A stretch of DNA of 64,000 nt from Arcicella aquatica (GTDB lineage Bacteria; Bacteroidota; Bacteroidia; Cytophagales; Spirosomataceae): contig NZ_JAYFUL010000023.1 in the NCBI RefSeq assembly GCF_034928825.1, forward strand, positions 20,252-84,251. Direction: 5' to 3'. Position numbers and translations under genes: made by a program. Positions 43,804 through 53,001 of this stretch are shown one piece after another (the first letter of the stretch is position 1; every line of letters begins with the position of its first letter). The notes under the pieces were generated by a model. That model worked only from the letters and a program-made list of their open reading frames with translations, was not told the origin of the DNA and made no database searches.

Positions 43804-44665
43804 ATGCCAATACTTCTACCCTATTTCTACTCATCTTTCTGAATTCACTAGGTGTTCTAGCTTTCTTTTTTAAAAATACTCTATTGAAATAAGTTATACT
43901 TTCAAAGCCAGTTTGAAAACCAATTTCAGCAATTGTTTTGTCCGACTCAGTTAAAAGTGAACACGCCTTGCCTATCCTAATTTCGTTTAAATAATCGGAA
44001 TATGTTTTGCCAGTCATTCTTTTAAAGAATTTACAAAACGCACTTTCTGACAAATGAATTAAATCGGCAACATCTTTTAATGACATAGCAGTCGATGAAT
44101 TTCTTAACATATATTCAAAAACCGTATTAATTCTCCATTCATTTTCTTCATTTTTAATAGGTTGGTAAAATGGCGATGCCAATACTTGATACTCCAATTC
44201 CGTAAGCATATCAAATATTTCTAGTAAAATGCTAATTCTTGAAATACCCTTTGTTTGGCTGATATTTGCCATCTTATGGATAATTTCAATAGAAGGCTTT
44301 GGAAAATATAACCCCTGACTACAAATAGCCAACATTTGTTTCAATTGATTAAATTCATTCAAGGCTAAAAACCTTTCAATAAAATGACTAGAAAATTGTA
44401 TGACTACAGCTGCTGAAAGGTTGTTTTTTTCTTTATCACTCATCCATGTATGGGGTAAATCTGGACCAATCAAGACTAAATCTCCTTTTTGAAAACGCTC
44501 AAAAGAGTCTCCTATAAATCTATCTCCTACACCACTTTCGATGAGAGTCAACTCAAATTCAGGATGATAATGCCATTTATATTCAAAATGTGGGATACTG
44601 TATTGGTTAATCCTAAAGGAGTTTACATAAGCATCCATACTCAAGTCTTCCAGTATTGCCTTCAT
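43802..44665 (-). CDS. AraC-family transcriptional regulator
   Basis: 287 residues: an N-terminal cupin sensing domain (HYHPEFELTLIESGVG, DLVLIGPDLPHTW) and a C-terminal double HTH (LKDVADLIHLSESAFCKFFK, then IAEIGFQTGFESITYFNRVF). It is divergent from a PhyH-family dioxygenase gene across a 150-bp gap, so control of that gene is the simplest guess. The effector is unknown; the cupin type often senses sugars. Confidence 0.88.
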   Translation of the reverse strand: MKAILEDLSMDAYVNSFRINQYSIPHFEYKWHYHPEFELTLIESGVGDRFIGDSFERFQKGDLVLIGPDLPHTWMSDKEKNNLSAAVVIQFSSHFIERFLALNEFNQLKQMLAICSQGLYFPKPSIEIIHKMANISQTKGISRISILLEIFDMLTELEYQVLASPFYQPIKNEENEWRINTVFEYMLRNSSTAMSLKDVADLIHLSESAFCKFFKRMTGKTYSDYLNEIRIGKACSLLTESDKTIAEIGFQTGFESITYFNRVFLKKKARTPSEFRKMSRNRVEVLA

Positions 44666-44815
44666 ATAAACACTATTTTTTTACCTAAATGTAATATTAC
44701 AAACTTTAAAATTCAACATAGTGCTATATTTTGAATTTTTAGTGTCATCTAGTTTTTTGTAATATAAATAACTTCGTAAGTTAATTCTTTTACTGAATAT
44801 CAAATCCACAATGTA

Positions 44816-45652
44816 ATGTTTGAAACCGCCACATCCGTTTTGGATGCTCTTAATGAGCCTTACAATTTAAGCCGAGAACAAATTGAGTTTTACCAAGAAT
44901 ACCGCTATATAAAACTCAAAAATGTATTTAATAAAAATATAATTGATCTTTATAATCTTGTCATAAGAGAAAAAGTACGTGAACTAAATACCATGCATTT
45001 GCCGCTTAACGAAAGAGATATTTATAATAAAGCTTTCTTACAAATCATGAATATTTGGACTCATAGTGCTACCATTAAGGAATTTGTATTCAGTAAGAGA
45101 ATTGCAAAGATTGCTAGTGATTTAATGCAAGTAGAAGGAGTTAGGATATACCATGACCAAGCACTTTTTAAAGAACCTCATGGAGGCTTCACGCCTTGGC
45201 ACGCCGACCAATACTATTGGCCTTTGGCAAGTGATAAAACCGTTACGGCTTGGATACCATTACAAGAAACCCCATTAGATATGGGTCCGTTAGAGTTCAG
45301 CGCTAAGAGCCATTTGATGCAAGAAGGTAGAAACCTAGCAATAAGTGACGATAGCGAGGTAGAAATCCAGCAGAAACTAAGGTTGGGAGACTTTCAACAA
45401 ATTATTGAACCATTTGAATTAGGAGAAGTGAGTTTTCATTCAGGCTGGCTTTTTCATAGAGCGGGTGCTAATCAAACGGATAAAATGCGGGAAGTAATGA
45501 CCATGATTTATATGGATAAAGACATGGTTCTGAAGCAACCTGATAATAAAAATCAAGAAGCCGATTGGAAAAAATGGTGTCCAGGTGCTAAAATTGGAGA
45601 AATAATCAACACTCCTATTAATCCAGTGCTGTATGAAAATACCCATGATTAA
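44816..45652 (+). CDS. Phytanoyl-CoA dioxygenase (PhyH) family oxygenase
   Basis: 278 residues with the Fe(II)/2-oxoglutarate facial triad: HxD in FTPWHADQYYW and a distal His in SFHSGWLFHRAG. The segment DKTVTAWIPLQETPLDMGPL is typical of PhyH. It should hydroxylate a small molecule or lipid; ectoine-type, sugar-linked and phytanoyl substrates occur in the family. No CoA-ligase neighbour supports the phytanoyl reaction. It lies divergent from an AraC regulator, which may control it. Confidence 0.85.
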   Translation: MFETATSVLDALNEPYNLSREQIEFYQEYRYIKLKNVFNKNIIDLYNLVIREKVRELNTMHLPLNERDIYNKAFLQIMNIWTHSATIKEFVFSKRIAKIASDLMQVEGVRIYHDQALFKEPHGGFTPWHADQYYWPLASDKTVTAWIPLQETPLDMGPLEFSAKSHLMQEGRNLAISDDSEVEIQQKLRLGDFQQIIEPFELGEVSFHSGWLFHRAGANQTDKMREVMTMIYMDKDMVLKQPDNKNQEADWKKWCPGAKIGEIINTPINPVLYENTHD

Positions 45653-45714
45653 ACCATAGGTATTCAACCAGCACAATAAAATGAGGCTTAAAACTGATTT
45701 ATAGGCCTCATTAC

Positions 45715-46365
45715 TCAACTCAATAGTAACCCATCCTGCATGACTAATTTTCTATCCGCCATATTGGCTAGTTCCTCATTATGGGTAACGATGACGAACG
45801 TTTGATTGAATTGGTCGCGGAGATTAAAAAAAAGTTCATGTAATTCTTGGGCATTTTTGGAATCTAAATTCCCTGAAGGTTCATCCGCAAAAATAATTGA
45901 TGGTGCATTAATCAATGCACGCGCTACGGCAGTTCGTTGCTGTTCTCCACCAGACATCTGCGAAGGCAAGTTATGAATCCTATCCTTCAAGCCCAACAAT
46001 ACTAAAAGCTCTTCGGCCTTCTGTTCAATGTTTTTGCTTTTTCCACCAATATAAGCAGGCATACAAACATTTTCAATGGCTGTAAATTCACCTAAGAGGT
46101 TATGGAATTGAAAGATAAAGCCTAATCGTTCATTTCTAAATTTAGCTAAAGCACTATCTTTCAAGCTAGTAATTTCTGTATTATCAATAAATACTTGTCC
46201 TGTATCAGGTCTATCGAGTGTGCCCGCAATATGCAACAGCGTACTTTTCCCTGCCCCAGAAGCCCCAACGATAGAGACTACTTCTCCTTGATTAATCTGT
46301 AAATCAATACCTTTCAAAACATTTAAGTTTCCGTAGGTCTTTGTGATATTTTTAACTACTAACAT
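45715..46365 (-). CDS. LolD/MacB-type ABC transporter ATP-binding protein
   Basis: 216 residues from the ATG at 46365 (MLVVKN); an in-frame ATG at 46398 adds 11 polar residues that fit the family poorly. It has Walker A GASGAGKST, the signature MSGGEQQRTAVARAL, and Walker B IIFADEPSGNLD with the PSGNLD typical of LolD/FtsE/MacB. The permease partner is not adjacent. LolD powers release of lipoproteins from the inner membrane; other MacB-type exporters are possible. Confidence 0.85.
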   Translation of the reverse strand: MLVVKNITKTYGNLNVLKGIDLQINQGEVVSIVGASGAGKSTLLHIAGTLDRPDTGQVFIDNTEITSLKDSALAKFRNERLGFIFQFHNLLGEFTAIENVCMPAYIGGKSKNIEQKAEELLVLLGLKDRIHNLPSQMSGGEQQRTAVARALINAPSIIFADEPSGNLDSKNAQELHELFFNLRDQFNQTFVIVTHNEELANMADRKLVMQDGLLLS

Positions 46366-46424
46366 TTTTTCTTTTTCAATGAATATTCGCTGAAACAAAA
46401 CAACGATAAAAATTGTGGAATTAC

Positions 46425-46432
46425 TATATTTG
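46425..46432 (+). promoter_or_regulatory. Candidate sucC promoter -7 element
   Basis: TATATTTG matches TAnnTTTG exactly, giving a leader of about 127 nt. The -33 box is unclear. Confidence 0.35.
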
Positions 46433-46566
46433 TCATGAATAATTACGTTATGAAGAGTTCAAAAAAGTTGATAAACTATAAATATTTACCAAATAAAAGC
46501 GATTAATTAAATTGTTTGTAAGTAATTTAGCAAACGAATTAATTTCGACATAAAAAACTGTATCAA

Positions 46567-47763
46567 ATGAACATTCACGAGTATCAAGGTAAAGACATTT
46601 TGAAAAGTTATGGTGTCCGTATTCAAGAGGGCATCGTAGTCGATACACCAGCACTGGCAGTAGAAGCTGCCCGAGAGTTGTCGGCAAAAACTGGTACACA
46701 GTGGCACGTAATTAAAGCCCAAATTCATGCCGGTGGGCGTGGAAAAGGTGGTGGAGTAAAACTTGCTAAAAATTTAGATGAAGTTCGCCAAAAATCAGAA
46801 CAGATTTTGGGAATGCAATTGATTACTCACCAAACAGGACCAGAAGGTAAAAAAGTTAATAAGGTCTTAATTGCAGAAGACGTTTATTATCCTGGTCCAT
46901 CTGAGCCAAAAGAGTTCTATATTTCTATTTTGTTGGATAGAGGTAAAGCTTGCAATGTAATCATGGCATCTACAGAAGGTGGTATGGACATTGAAGAGGT
47001 AGCAGAACATACTCCTGAAAAAATTATTAAAGAATGGATTGATCCAAGAGTAGGTTTACAAGCATTCCAAGCGCGTAAAATTGCTTTTGCTTTAGGTTTA
47101 TCAGGTGATGCTTTCAAAGAAATGGTGAAATTCATCAATTCTCTTTATAAAGCTTATGTTGAAACTGATTCTTCGATGTTTGAAATCAACCCTGTGTTGA
47201 AAACTTCTGACAACAAAATCTTAGCAGTTGACGCTAAAGTAAATTTGGATGACAATGCTTTGTATCGCCATGCAGATTTTATTCCATTGCGTGATGTTGA
47301 AGAGGAAGATCCATTAGAAGTTGAAGCTTCTAAAAACGATTTGAACTACGTAAAATTAGATGGTAACGTGGGGTGTATGGTAAACGGAGCTGGTTTAGCG
47401 ATGGCTACTATGGACATCATTAAATTATCTGGTGGTGAGCCCGCCAACTTCCTAGATGTTGGGGGAGGAGCTAATGCTAAAACGGTAGAAGCTGGTTTCC
47501 GTATCATTTTGAAAGATCCAAACGTTAAAGCTATCTTGATTAATATTTTTGGTGGTATCGTTCGTTGCGACCGTGTTGCTACTGGTGTTGTTGAAGCTTA
47601 CAAAGCTATCGGTGATATTCCTGTACCAATCATTGTTCGTTTACAAGGAACTAACGCTGCTGAAGGAGCTAAAATCATTGATGATTCAGGTTTGAAAGTA
47701 TTCTCAGCTGTTTTATTGAAAGATGCAGCTACTAAAGTTGAAGAAGTATTAGCAGCAATGTAA
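46567..47763 (+). CDS. sucC: Succinate-CoA ligase beta subunit SucC
   Basis: 398 residues. N-terminal ATP-grasp (MNIHEYQGKDILKSYG, KAQIHAGGRGKGGGVKLA) and C-terminal CoA-ligase domain (NIFGGIVRCDRVATGV, PIIVRLQGTNAAEG). With SucD it makes ATP or GTP from succinyl-CoA in the TCA cycle. sucD is not next to it, as often seen in Bacteroidota. It is followed by a bidirectional terminator. Confidence 0.97.
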   Translation: MNIHEYQGKDILKSYGVRIQEGIVVDTPALAVEAARELSAKTGTQWHVIKAQIHAGGRGKGGGVKLAKNLDEVRQKSEQILGMQLITHQTGPEGKKVNKVLIAEDVYYPGPSEPKEFYISILLDRGKACNVIMASTEGGMDIEEVAEHTPEKIIKEWIDPRVGLQAFQARKIAFALGLSGDAFKEMVKFINSLYKAYVETDSSMFEINPVLKTSDNKILAVDAKVNLDDNALYRHADFIPLRDVEEEDPLEVEASKNDLNYVKLDGNVGCMVNGAGLAMATMDIIKLSGGEPANFLDVGGGANAKTVEAGFRIILKDPNVKAILINIFGGIVRCDRVATGVVEAYKAIGDIPVPIIVRLQGTNAAEGAKIIDDSGLKVFSAVLLKDAATKVEEVLAAM

Positions 47764-47780
47764 TACCGAAGGTCAATAAA

Positions 47781-47813
47781 AAAGGCGAAGAATATTAATT
47801 CTTCGCCTTTTTT
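47781..47813. terminator. Bidirectional terminator after sucC
   Basis: A 13-bp stem (47781-47793 with 47798-47810), 4-nt loop, A tract before it and T run after it. It lies between convergent genes. Confidence 0.85.
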
Positions 47814-47836
47814 ATTATTCCATATACCGTGAAATA

Positions 47837-48685
47837 TTAGTTTCTCTTCACTCCACCTTTGGTACCATTATAATATTGTGTGGCCTCAGGTAAAAGTCTT
47901 TTTATATCAGCGATACGTTGTTGATCGGAAGGGTGAGTCGACAAAAATACTGGCGGCTTAGAGCCATTTCCAGATTGTGCTGCCATTCTTCCCCAAAAAG
48001 CAACAGCTTCTTCTGGATTATATCCGGCCATAGCCATGAATATTAATCCTAGATGATCAGCCTCTGATTCCTGATTACGTCCGAATGCCAACATTCCTAT
48101 TTGAGCGCCCGCTGGTGCAGCTACACTAAATACACTATTCCACAAGTTCTGTGTTGCACTAGGCTTATTTTGCATCGCAATTCCTAAGCCTGCTTGTCCT
48201 GCCGTCAACAAACCTTGTGCTATCATTCCTTGGCTCATTCTCTCGCTACCATGCTTGGCAATAGCGTGTGAAACCTCATGACCCATTACCACGGCTAATC
48301 CTGTTTCATTCTGAGTGATTGGCAAAATACCTGTGTACACTACCATCTTACCCCCTGGCATACACCAAGCATTTATTTGGCTACTTTGTACTAATTCCGT
48401 TTGCCATTGGTAGCTTTTTAAATATTCTGGAGCATTATTTTGCTCAAAATAACTTTGTGCAGCTTTAGCTATTTTGTCACCTACTCTTTTAACCATGGCA
48501 GCCTGCTGGGTATTAGCAGCCACTACTTTATTGGTATCTAAAAACTGCTTATAGCTAGTTAATGCCATGGCATTCATTTCATCATCTGAAACTAATAATA
48601 ATTGACTACGACCTGAAATGGGCACTTTTGTACAAGCCCAAATGGATGTTAGGAGAACTACTCCATACAAAACGATTTTTTTCAT
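47837..48685 (-). CDS. M48-family metallopeptidase lipoprotein
   Basis: 282 residues with a lipobox SIWAC (Cys18), then the typical KVPISGRSQLLLVSDDE segment. The zinc motif is H136-E137-V-S-H140 (GHEVSHAIAKHG), and the third ligand lies in ESEADHLG. It resembles LoiP/YggG and BepA-type periplasmic proteases that act in outer-membrane protein quality control. It carries no TPR domain, unlike BepA. It is transcribed alone. Confidence 0.88.
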   Translation of the reverse strand: MKKIVLYGVVLLTSIWACTKVPISGRSQLLLVSDDEMNAMALTSYKQFLDTNKVVAANTQQAAMVKRVGDKIAKAAQSYFEQNNAPEYLKSYQWQTELVQSSQINAWCMPGGKMVVYTGILPITQNETGLAVVMGHEVSHAIAKHGSERMSQGMIAQGLLTAGQAGLGIAMQNKPSATQNLWNSVFSVAAPAGAQIGMLAFGRNQESEADHLGLIFMAMAGYNPEEAVAFWGRMAAQSGNGSKPPVFLSTHPSDQQRIADIKRLLPEATQYYNGTKGGVKRN

Positions 48686-48828
48686 TTTCTGAAAAGGATT
48701 AATAGATACTTATTTTCTACTGTAAAATTACTATTAAATAATCATACCAACACAGCGTAAATAATATAGCAAATTAGAATTAAGATGTAAAAATCTAAAA
48801 AAGGTTCTAAATTTCTATATTTTAAGGG

Positions 48829-48836
48829 TATTTTTG
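48829..48836 (+). promoter_or_regulatory. Candidate promoter -7 element of the FAH-family gene
   Basis: TATTTTTG matches TAnnTTTG exactly, 27 bp before the ATG at 48863. A TTC is found at the -33 position. Confidence 0.4.
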
Positions 48837-48862
48837 TAAAAAAATTCATAAAACGAAGAGAA

Positions 48863-49474
48863 ATGAAAATTTTGTGCATTGGTAGGAATTACGCTGAACA
48901 TATTGCCGAATTAAATAACGAGCGACCGTCTGAACCTGTAGTTTTTATAAAACCAGATACAGCCATCCTAAAAGACAACGAGGCATTTTATCATCCTGAT
49001 TTTTCAAAAGATATTCACCATGAAGTAGAAATCGTCTTGAAAATCAATAAGATGGGTAAAAATATTGAAGCTAAATTTGCTAATAAATATTATGAAGAAA
49101 TAGGGATTGGAATCGATTTTACAGCAAGAGATATTCAAGCTAAACTAAAAGAAAAAGGATTGCCTTGGGAAAAAGCCAAAGCCTTTAATGGCTCTGCTCC
49201 TATTTCTGGGTTTGTTTCAAAAACTGAATTTCCAGATTTGAAAAACTTGAATTTCCATTTAGAAATCGATGGAGAAACGCGTCAGACAGGTAACACTTCG
49301 ATGATGCTTTGGAATTTTGACGAAATCATTGCGGAAATTTCAAAATATTTCACCTTGAAAACAGGCGATTTAATCTTTACAGGTACTCCTGCGGGTGTAG
49401 GAAAAGTAAAAATCGGCAATAAATTAAGTGCATTTATTGAAGGAAAAGAAATGCTATCCTTTGAAATCAAGTAA
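48863..49474 (+). CDS. Fumarylacetoacetate hydrolase (FAH) family protein
   Basis: A 203-residue member of the FAH fold. It has MKILCIGRNYAEHI, FIKPDTAIL, the metal-binding HHEVEIVLKI with IGIDFTARDIQ, and the C-terminal LIFTGTPAGVGKVKIG. Members of this length include acylpyruvate hydrolases (FAHD1-like) and oxaloacetate decarboxylase. The substrate is unclear. The gene precedes the M23 peptidase with a small gap, and they may be co-transcribed. Confidence 0.88.
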   Translation: MKILCIGRNYAEHIAELNNERPSEPVVFIKPDTAILKDNEAFYHPDFSKDIHHEVEIVLKINKMGKNIEAKFANKYYEEIGIGIDFTARDIQAKLKEKGLPWEKAKAFNGSAPISGFVSKTEFPDLKNLNFHLEIDGETRQTGNTSMMLWNFDEIIAEISKYFTLKTGDLIFTGTPAGVGKVKIGNKLSAFIEGKEMLSFEIK

Positions 49475-49538
49475 ACTGTAACTCAATTTTCATCTTTTAT
49501 TATTATTGTCCTTATTGAAAATTAAGTTGCATCAATTT

Positions 49539-51536
49539 ATGAAATTAAAAATCTTCCTGTTTTGTAGCCTTTTTTCATTTCAGAATTTAGCACAAAAAAC
49601 GAAGCTTCTTTATCCGAAAGATTATTTTCTCTTTCCAATCAATCCCAAACAACAAAACTATTTGGCAGGTGGAATGGGTGATTTGCGTGCAGACCATTTT
49701 CATGCGGGGATTGATATTAAAACGCAAGGAAGAGAAGGTTTAGCAGTGCTGGCTACGGCTGATGGTTATGTTTCTGAAATCAGGGTACAAACTTCTGGTT
49801 ATGGAAATGTTATTTTCTTAACCCACCCCAATGGATATGTTTCTGTGTATGGGCATTTAAAAGAATTTGCAGAGCCATTAGCGACTTACGTTAAGAAAAA
49901 AAGATTAGAAAGCCAGACATTTGAGATTCAATTAAAGCCTGCACCCAGCGAGTTTGTGGTAAAAAAAGGGCAGGTAATTGGCTATTCTGGCAATACAGGT
50001 GGGTCGGCTGGGCCACATTTACACTTTGAAATAAGGGATGCGAATAATAATATTCTGAATCCTTTGAATTTTGGGTTTTCAGAAATAAAAGACAACACCC
50101 CTCCTATTTTTCAGCAATTGTATATCAAAACGCTGAGTACAGATGCAAGAGTGAATGGTGAGTTTGGTAGAAAGTCTTTTACTCCTATCAAAAAACCAGA
50201 TGGTACCTATACGCTTAATGGCAATATTTCGGTAGTAGGAGAAATCGGTTTGGAGTTGATGGCAGTTGATAAAATGAACGATACCCATAATTCTAATGGC
50301 TTGACTTGTACGGAGCTTCTAGTAGATGGGCAAGAGATTCATTACTTCCATCTTGAACAGTTCCCCAATGCAGTATCGCACGATATTAATGTGCATACTG
50401 ATTACGCCTATGAAAAAACAATTGGCCAAAGAATCCAGAAACTATTCCAAGATGATGGAAATGAGGAATTGCCAGTTTACAAAGCGATTTTGAGCAAAGG
50501 GAAACTTAACTTGGAAGATGGTAAAACACATCAAGTAAGTATTAAGATATGGGATGCTTATGAAAATGGAAGTACGCTGAATTTTACGATAAAGGGCGAA
50601 AAGCCTGAAAGTTCAGTTACTGCTAGTCCTAATAAATTGCCCGTAATTATTAATTATAGTACTGATGATAATACCTTAATCATTAAAGCACGCAACTTAA
50701 AGACTGTCAATTCGATAGCTATTTTAAATTTTGAAAAATCATCGACAGAATTGGCAATAAGTTATGTAAAAAACAATGAAGCTGTGTATCTTTGGGACTT
50801 GAAGAAAGGCTTACCTAAATCTATACGCATTGATAGTGTAGAGAAGGCTCTAAACTTACAGAAAACTATTCTTCCCAATCAAGCAAGTAGTTATGTTTCA
50901 GATAAACTTTCAATCATTTTTGATACTAAAACATTGTATGATACGCTTTATTTAGAAACTAATAATATTGCTAATCGTATAGAAATTGGACAACCTACAA
51001 TACCGCTTCGTAATTCAATCAATGTAAGTTTCCAGCCTGATATAAAAGTAAGCTTGCCCGAAAAGACATCCGTGTATTATACTTCGCGAAATCAAAGAAG
51101 GTTTTTAGGAGGCAAATGGAATTCGGACAGGATTGTATTTAAAGCTGGATTACTAGGTCAGTTTACACTGTTAACTGATACGATTCCGCCCAAAGCAAGT
51201 TTTATAAGTAAAAGTCCGAATTATGTAGCCATCAGAATCTATGATAATCTTTCGGGTATCAAAAGCTTTAAAACATATCTGAATGATACTTATATATTAG
51301 CAGATTATGATGCTAAAAGAGCTTTACTATGGACAGTTAAATCAGATTCTACTCAAAATTTCATTGGGAAACTCCGCTTGGAGTTAGAAGATAACCAAGG
51401 AAATAAAAGTTCATTTGTTACTGAAGTTGACGAACATACAAAAGTTGTAGCGACGAAGAAGGAAAAGCACGTGAAAACTAAACACAAGCCTAAGGCGAAA
51501 GCAAAAAAAGGCGGAAAGAAAAAGAAAAAGCATTAA
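49539..51536 (+). CDS. Secreted M23-family peptidase (LytM-like)
   Basis: I start at the ATG at 49539, which yields a clean signal peptide (FLFCSLFSFQNLAQK); a TTG at 49506 would only add residues ahead of it. The LytM domain is at about residues 45-170: H55-xxx-D59 (HFHAGIDI) and GPHLHFEI near 156-163 bind zinc. A long, mostly beta-strand region follows, ending in a Lys-rich tail (from about residue 640). It probably trims or binds peptidoglycan or acts as a scaffold. Length about 665. Confidence 0.85.
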   Translation: MKLKIFLFCSLFSFQNLAQKTKLLYPKDYFLFPINPKQQNYLAGGMGDLRADHFHAGIDIKTQGREGLAVLATADGYVSEIRVQTSGYGNVIFLTHPNGYVSVYGHLKEFAEPLATYVKKKRLESQTFEIQLKPAPSEFVVKKGQVIGYSGNTGGSAGPHLHFEIRDANNNILNPLNFGFSEIKDNTPPIFQQLYIKTLSTDARVNGEFGRKSFTPIKKPDGTYTLNGNISVVGEIGLELMAVDKMNDTHNSNGLTCTELLVDGQEIHYFHLEQFPNAVSHDINVHTDYAYEKTIGQRIQKLFQDDGNEELPVYKAILSKGKLNLEDGKTHQVSIKIWDAYENGSTLNFTIKGEKPESSVTASPNKLPVIINYSTDDNTLIIKARNLKTVNSIAILNFEKSSTELAISYVKNNEAVYLWDLKKGLPKSIRIDSVEKALNLQKTILPNQASSYVSDKLSIIFDTKTLYDTLYLETNNIANRIEIGQPTIPLRNSINVSFQPDIKVSLPEKTSVYYTSRNQRRFLGGKWNSDRIVFKAGLLGQFTLLTDTIPPKASFISKSPNYVAIRIYDNLSGIKSFKTYLNDTYILADYDAKRALLWTVKSDSTQNFIGKLRLELEDNQGNKSSFVTEVDEHTKVVATKKEKHVKTKHKPKAKAKKGGKKKKKH

Positions 51537-51583
51537 GACTATAGTCAAATCATTGAAAATTGTCTTTATAAAAATAAATAGAA

Positions 51584-52036
51584 ATGAAATTAGCAGTCGG
51601 AGATAAAGCACCAAATTTTGAACAAAAAGACCAACATGGTAATTTGGTTAAGCTTTCAGATTTTGAAGGTAAAAAAGTAGTTTTGTACTTTTATCCTAAA
51701 GATGATACCCCAGGTTGTACGGCTCAGGCTTGTAATTTAAATGAAAATTTGCCAGCCTTGCGTGCCAAAGGTTTTGAGATTATTGGGGTAAGTGTGGATG
51801 GACAAAAGGCTCATCAGAAATTCATCAAAAAGTACGATTTAAAGTTTACGCTACTTTCGGATGAAGACCATCAGTTAGTAGAAGCTTACGGTGTGTGGGT
51901 AGAAAAATCGATGTATGGCAAAACCTATATGGGTACTGCTAGAACTACTTTCGTCATTGATGAAAAAGGAATCATTACTGATATTATTGAAAAAGTGAAG
52001 ACCAAAGAGCATACCTCGCAAATTATTGAAGCATAA
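51584..52036 (+). CDS. bcp: Thioredoxin-dependent thiol peroxidase (Bcp/PrxQ)
   Basis: A 150-residue peroxiredoxin of the Bcp/PrxQ type. The peroxidatic Cys45 and resolving Cys50 lie in TPGCTAQAC, the PrxQ hallmark of five-residue spacing. FYPKDD precedes them and a conserved RTTFVID segment follows. It reduces hydroperoxides using thioredoxin. The tkt genes follow 49 bp on. Confidence 0.94.
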   Translation: MKLAVGDKAPNFEQKDQHGNLVKLSDFEGKKVVLYFYPKDDTPGCTAQACNLNENLPALRAKGFEIIGVSVDGQKAHQKFIKKYDLKFTLLSDEDHQLVEAYGVWVEKSMYGKTYMGTARTTFVIDEKGIITDIIEKVKTKEHTSQIIEA

Positions 52037-52085
52037 TTAACTAGAAAAACGACTATAAAAGATTACAAAAATTAATCAAACACAA

Positions 52086-52943
52086 ATGGAAATTACTGAA
52101 TTACAAAAAGTTGCTTCGCAAGTACGTCGTGACATCGTACGTCAAGTGCACGCTTGTCAGTCTGGACACCCAGGCGGTTCTTTAGGCTGTACTGATTTAT
52201 TGGTAGGTCTTTACTTCGACCAAATGACTTTAAAATCAGATGAAGCTGGAAACAAAGTTTTCGATATGGACGGAATTGGTGAAGATCTTTTCTTCTTATC
52301 AAATGGACATATTTCACCAGTACTTTATTCAGTATTAGCACGTGCTGGCTATTTCCCAGCGGCTGAATTAGCAACTTTCCGTAAATTAAATTCACGTCTT
52401 CAAGGTCACCCTACTCCGCACGAACATTTAGAAGGTATTCGTATTGCTTCTGGTTCATTAGGACAAGGTATGTCTGTTGCGATTGGTGCGGCTCAAGCAA
52501 AAAAATTAAATAAAGATAATTCATTGGTGTTTGTACTAATGGGTGACGGAGAGCAAAACGAAGGTCAGGTTTGGGAAGCAGCAATGTATGCTCCACACCA
52601 TAAAGTAGATAACTTGGTCGCAATTATTGACTATAATGGTCAGCAAATAGACGGTCCTACAGATAAAGTAATGAACAACCGTGACTTAGGTGCTAAATAT
52701 ACTGCCTTTGGTTGGAATGTTATCAAAATGAATGGTAATGATATGGCCGATGTAGTGAAAGTATTAGCAGAAGCTCGTGCATTTTCAGGAAACGGACAGC
52801 CTACAATGATTTTGATGACAACAGAAATGGGTGCTGGTGTTGATTTCATGATGGGTTCACACAAATGGCATGGGGTTGCTCCAAACGACGAGCAATTAGC
52901 TGCTGCATTAGCTCAGTTACCAGAAACTTTGGGAGATTATTAA
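52086..52943 (+). CDS. Transketolase N-terminal subunit
   Basis: 285 residues matching the thiamine-diphosphate-binding half of transketolase: SGHPGGSLGCTDLLVGLYF, FFLSNGHISP, GSLGQGMSVAIG and the ThDP motif MGDGEQNEGQVWEA through LVAIIDYNGQQIDG. It transfers two-carbon units in the pentose phosphate pathway, together with the C-terminal subunit at 54574. The two genes would normally be adjacent in split-transketolase operons; here 1.6 kb of other genes separates them. Confidence 0.95.
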   Translation: MEITELQKVASQVRRDIVRQVHACQSGHPGGSLGCTDLLVGLYFDQMTLKSDEAGNKVFDMDGIGEDLFFLSNGHISPVLYSVLARAGYFPAAELATFRKLNSRLQGHPTPHEHLEGIRIASGSLGQGMSVAIGAAQAKKLNKDNSLVFVLMGDGEQNEGQVWEAAMYAPHHKVDNLVAIIDYNGQQIDGPTDKVMNNRDLGAKYTAFGWNVIKMNGNDMADVVKVLAEARAFSGNGQPTMILMTTEMGAGVDFMMGSHKWHGVAPNDEQLAAALAQLPETLGDY

Positions 52944-53001
52944 TTATTGAGTGAATGAGTGAGTTAGTGAATTAAAGCAATTAGGATAAAAATCTATCGC
53001 A

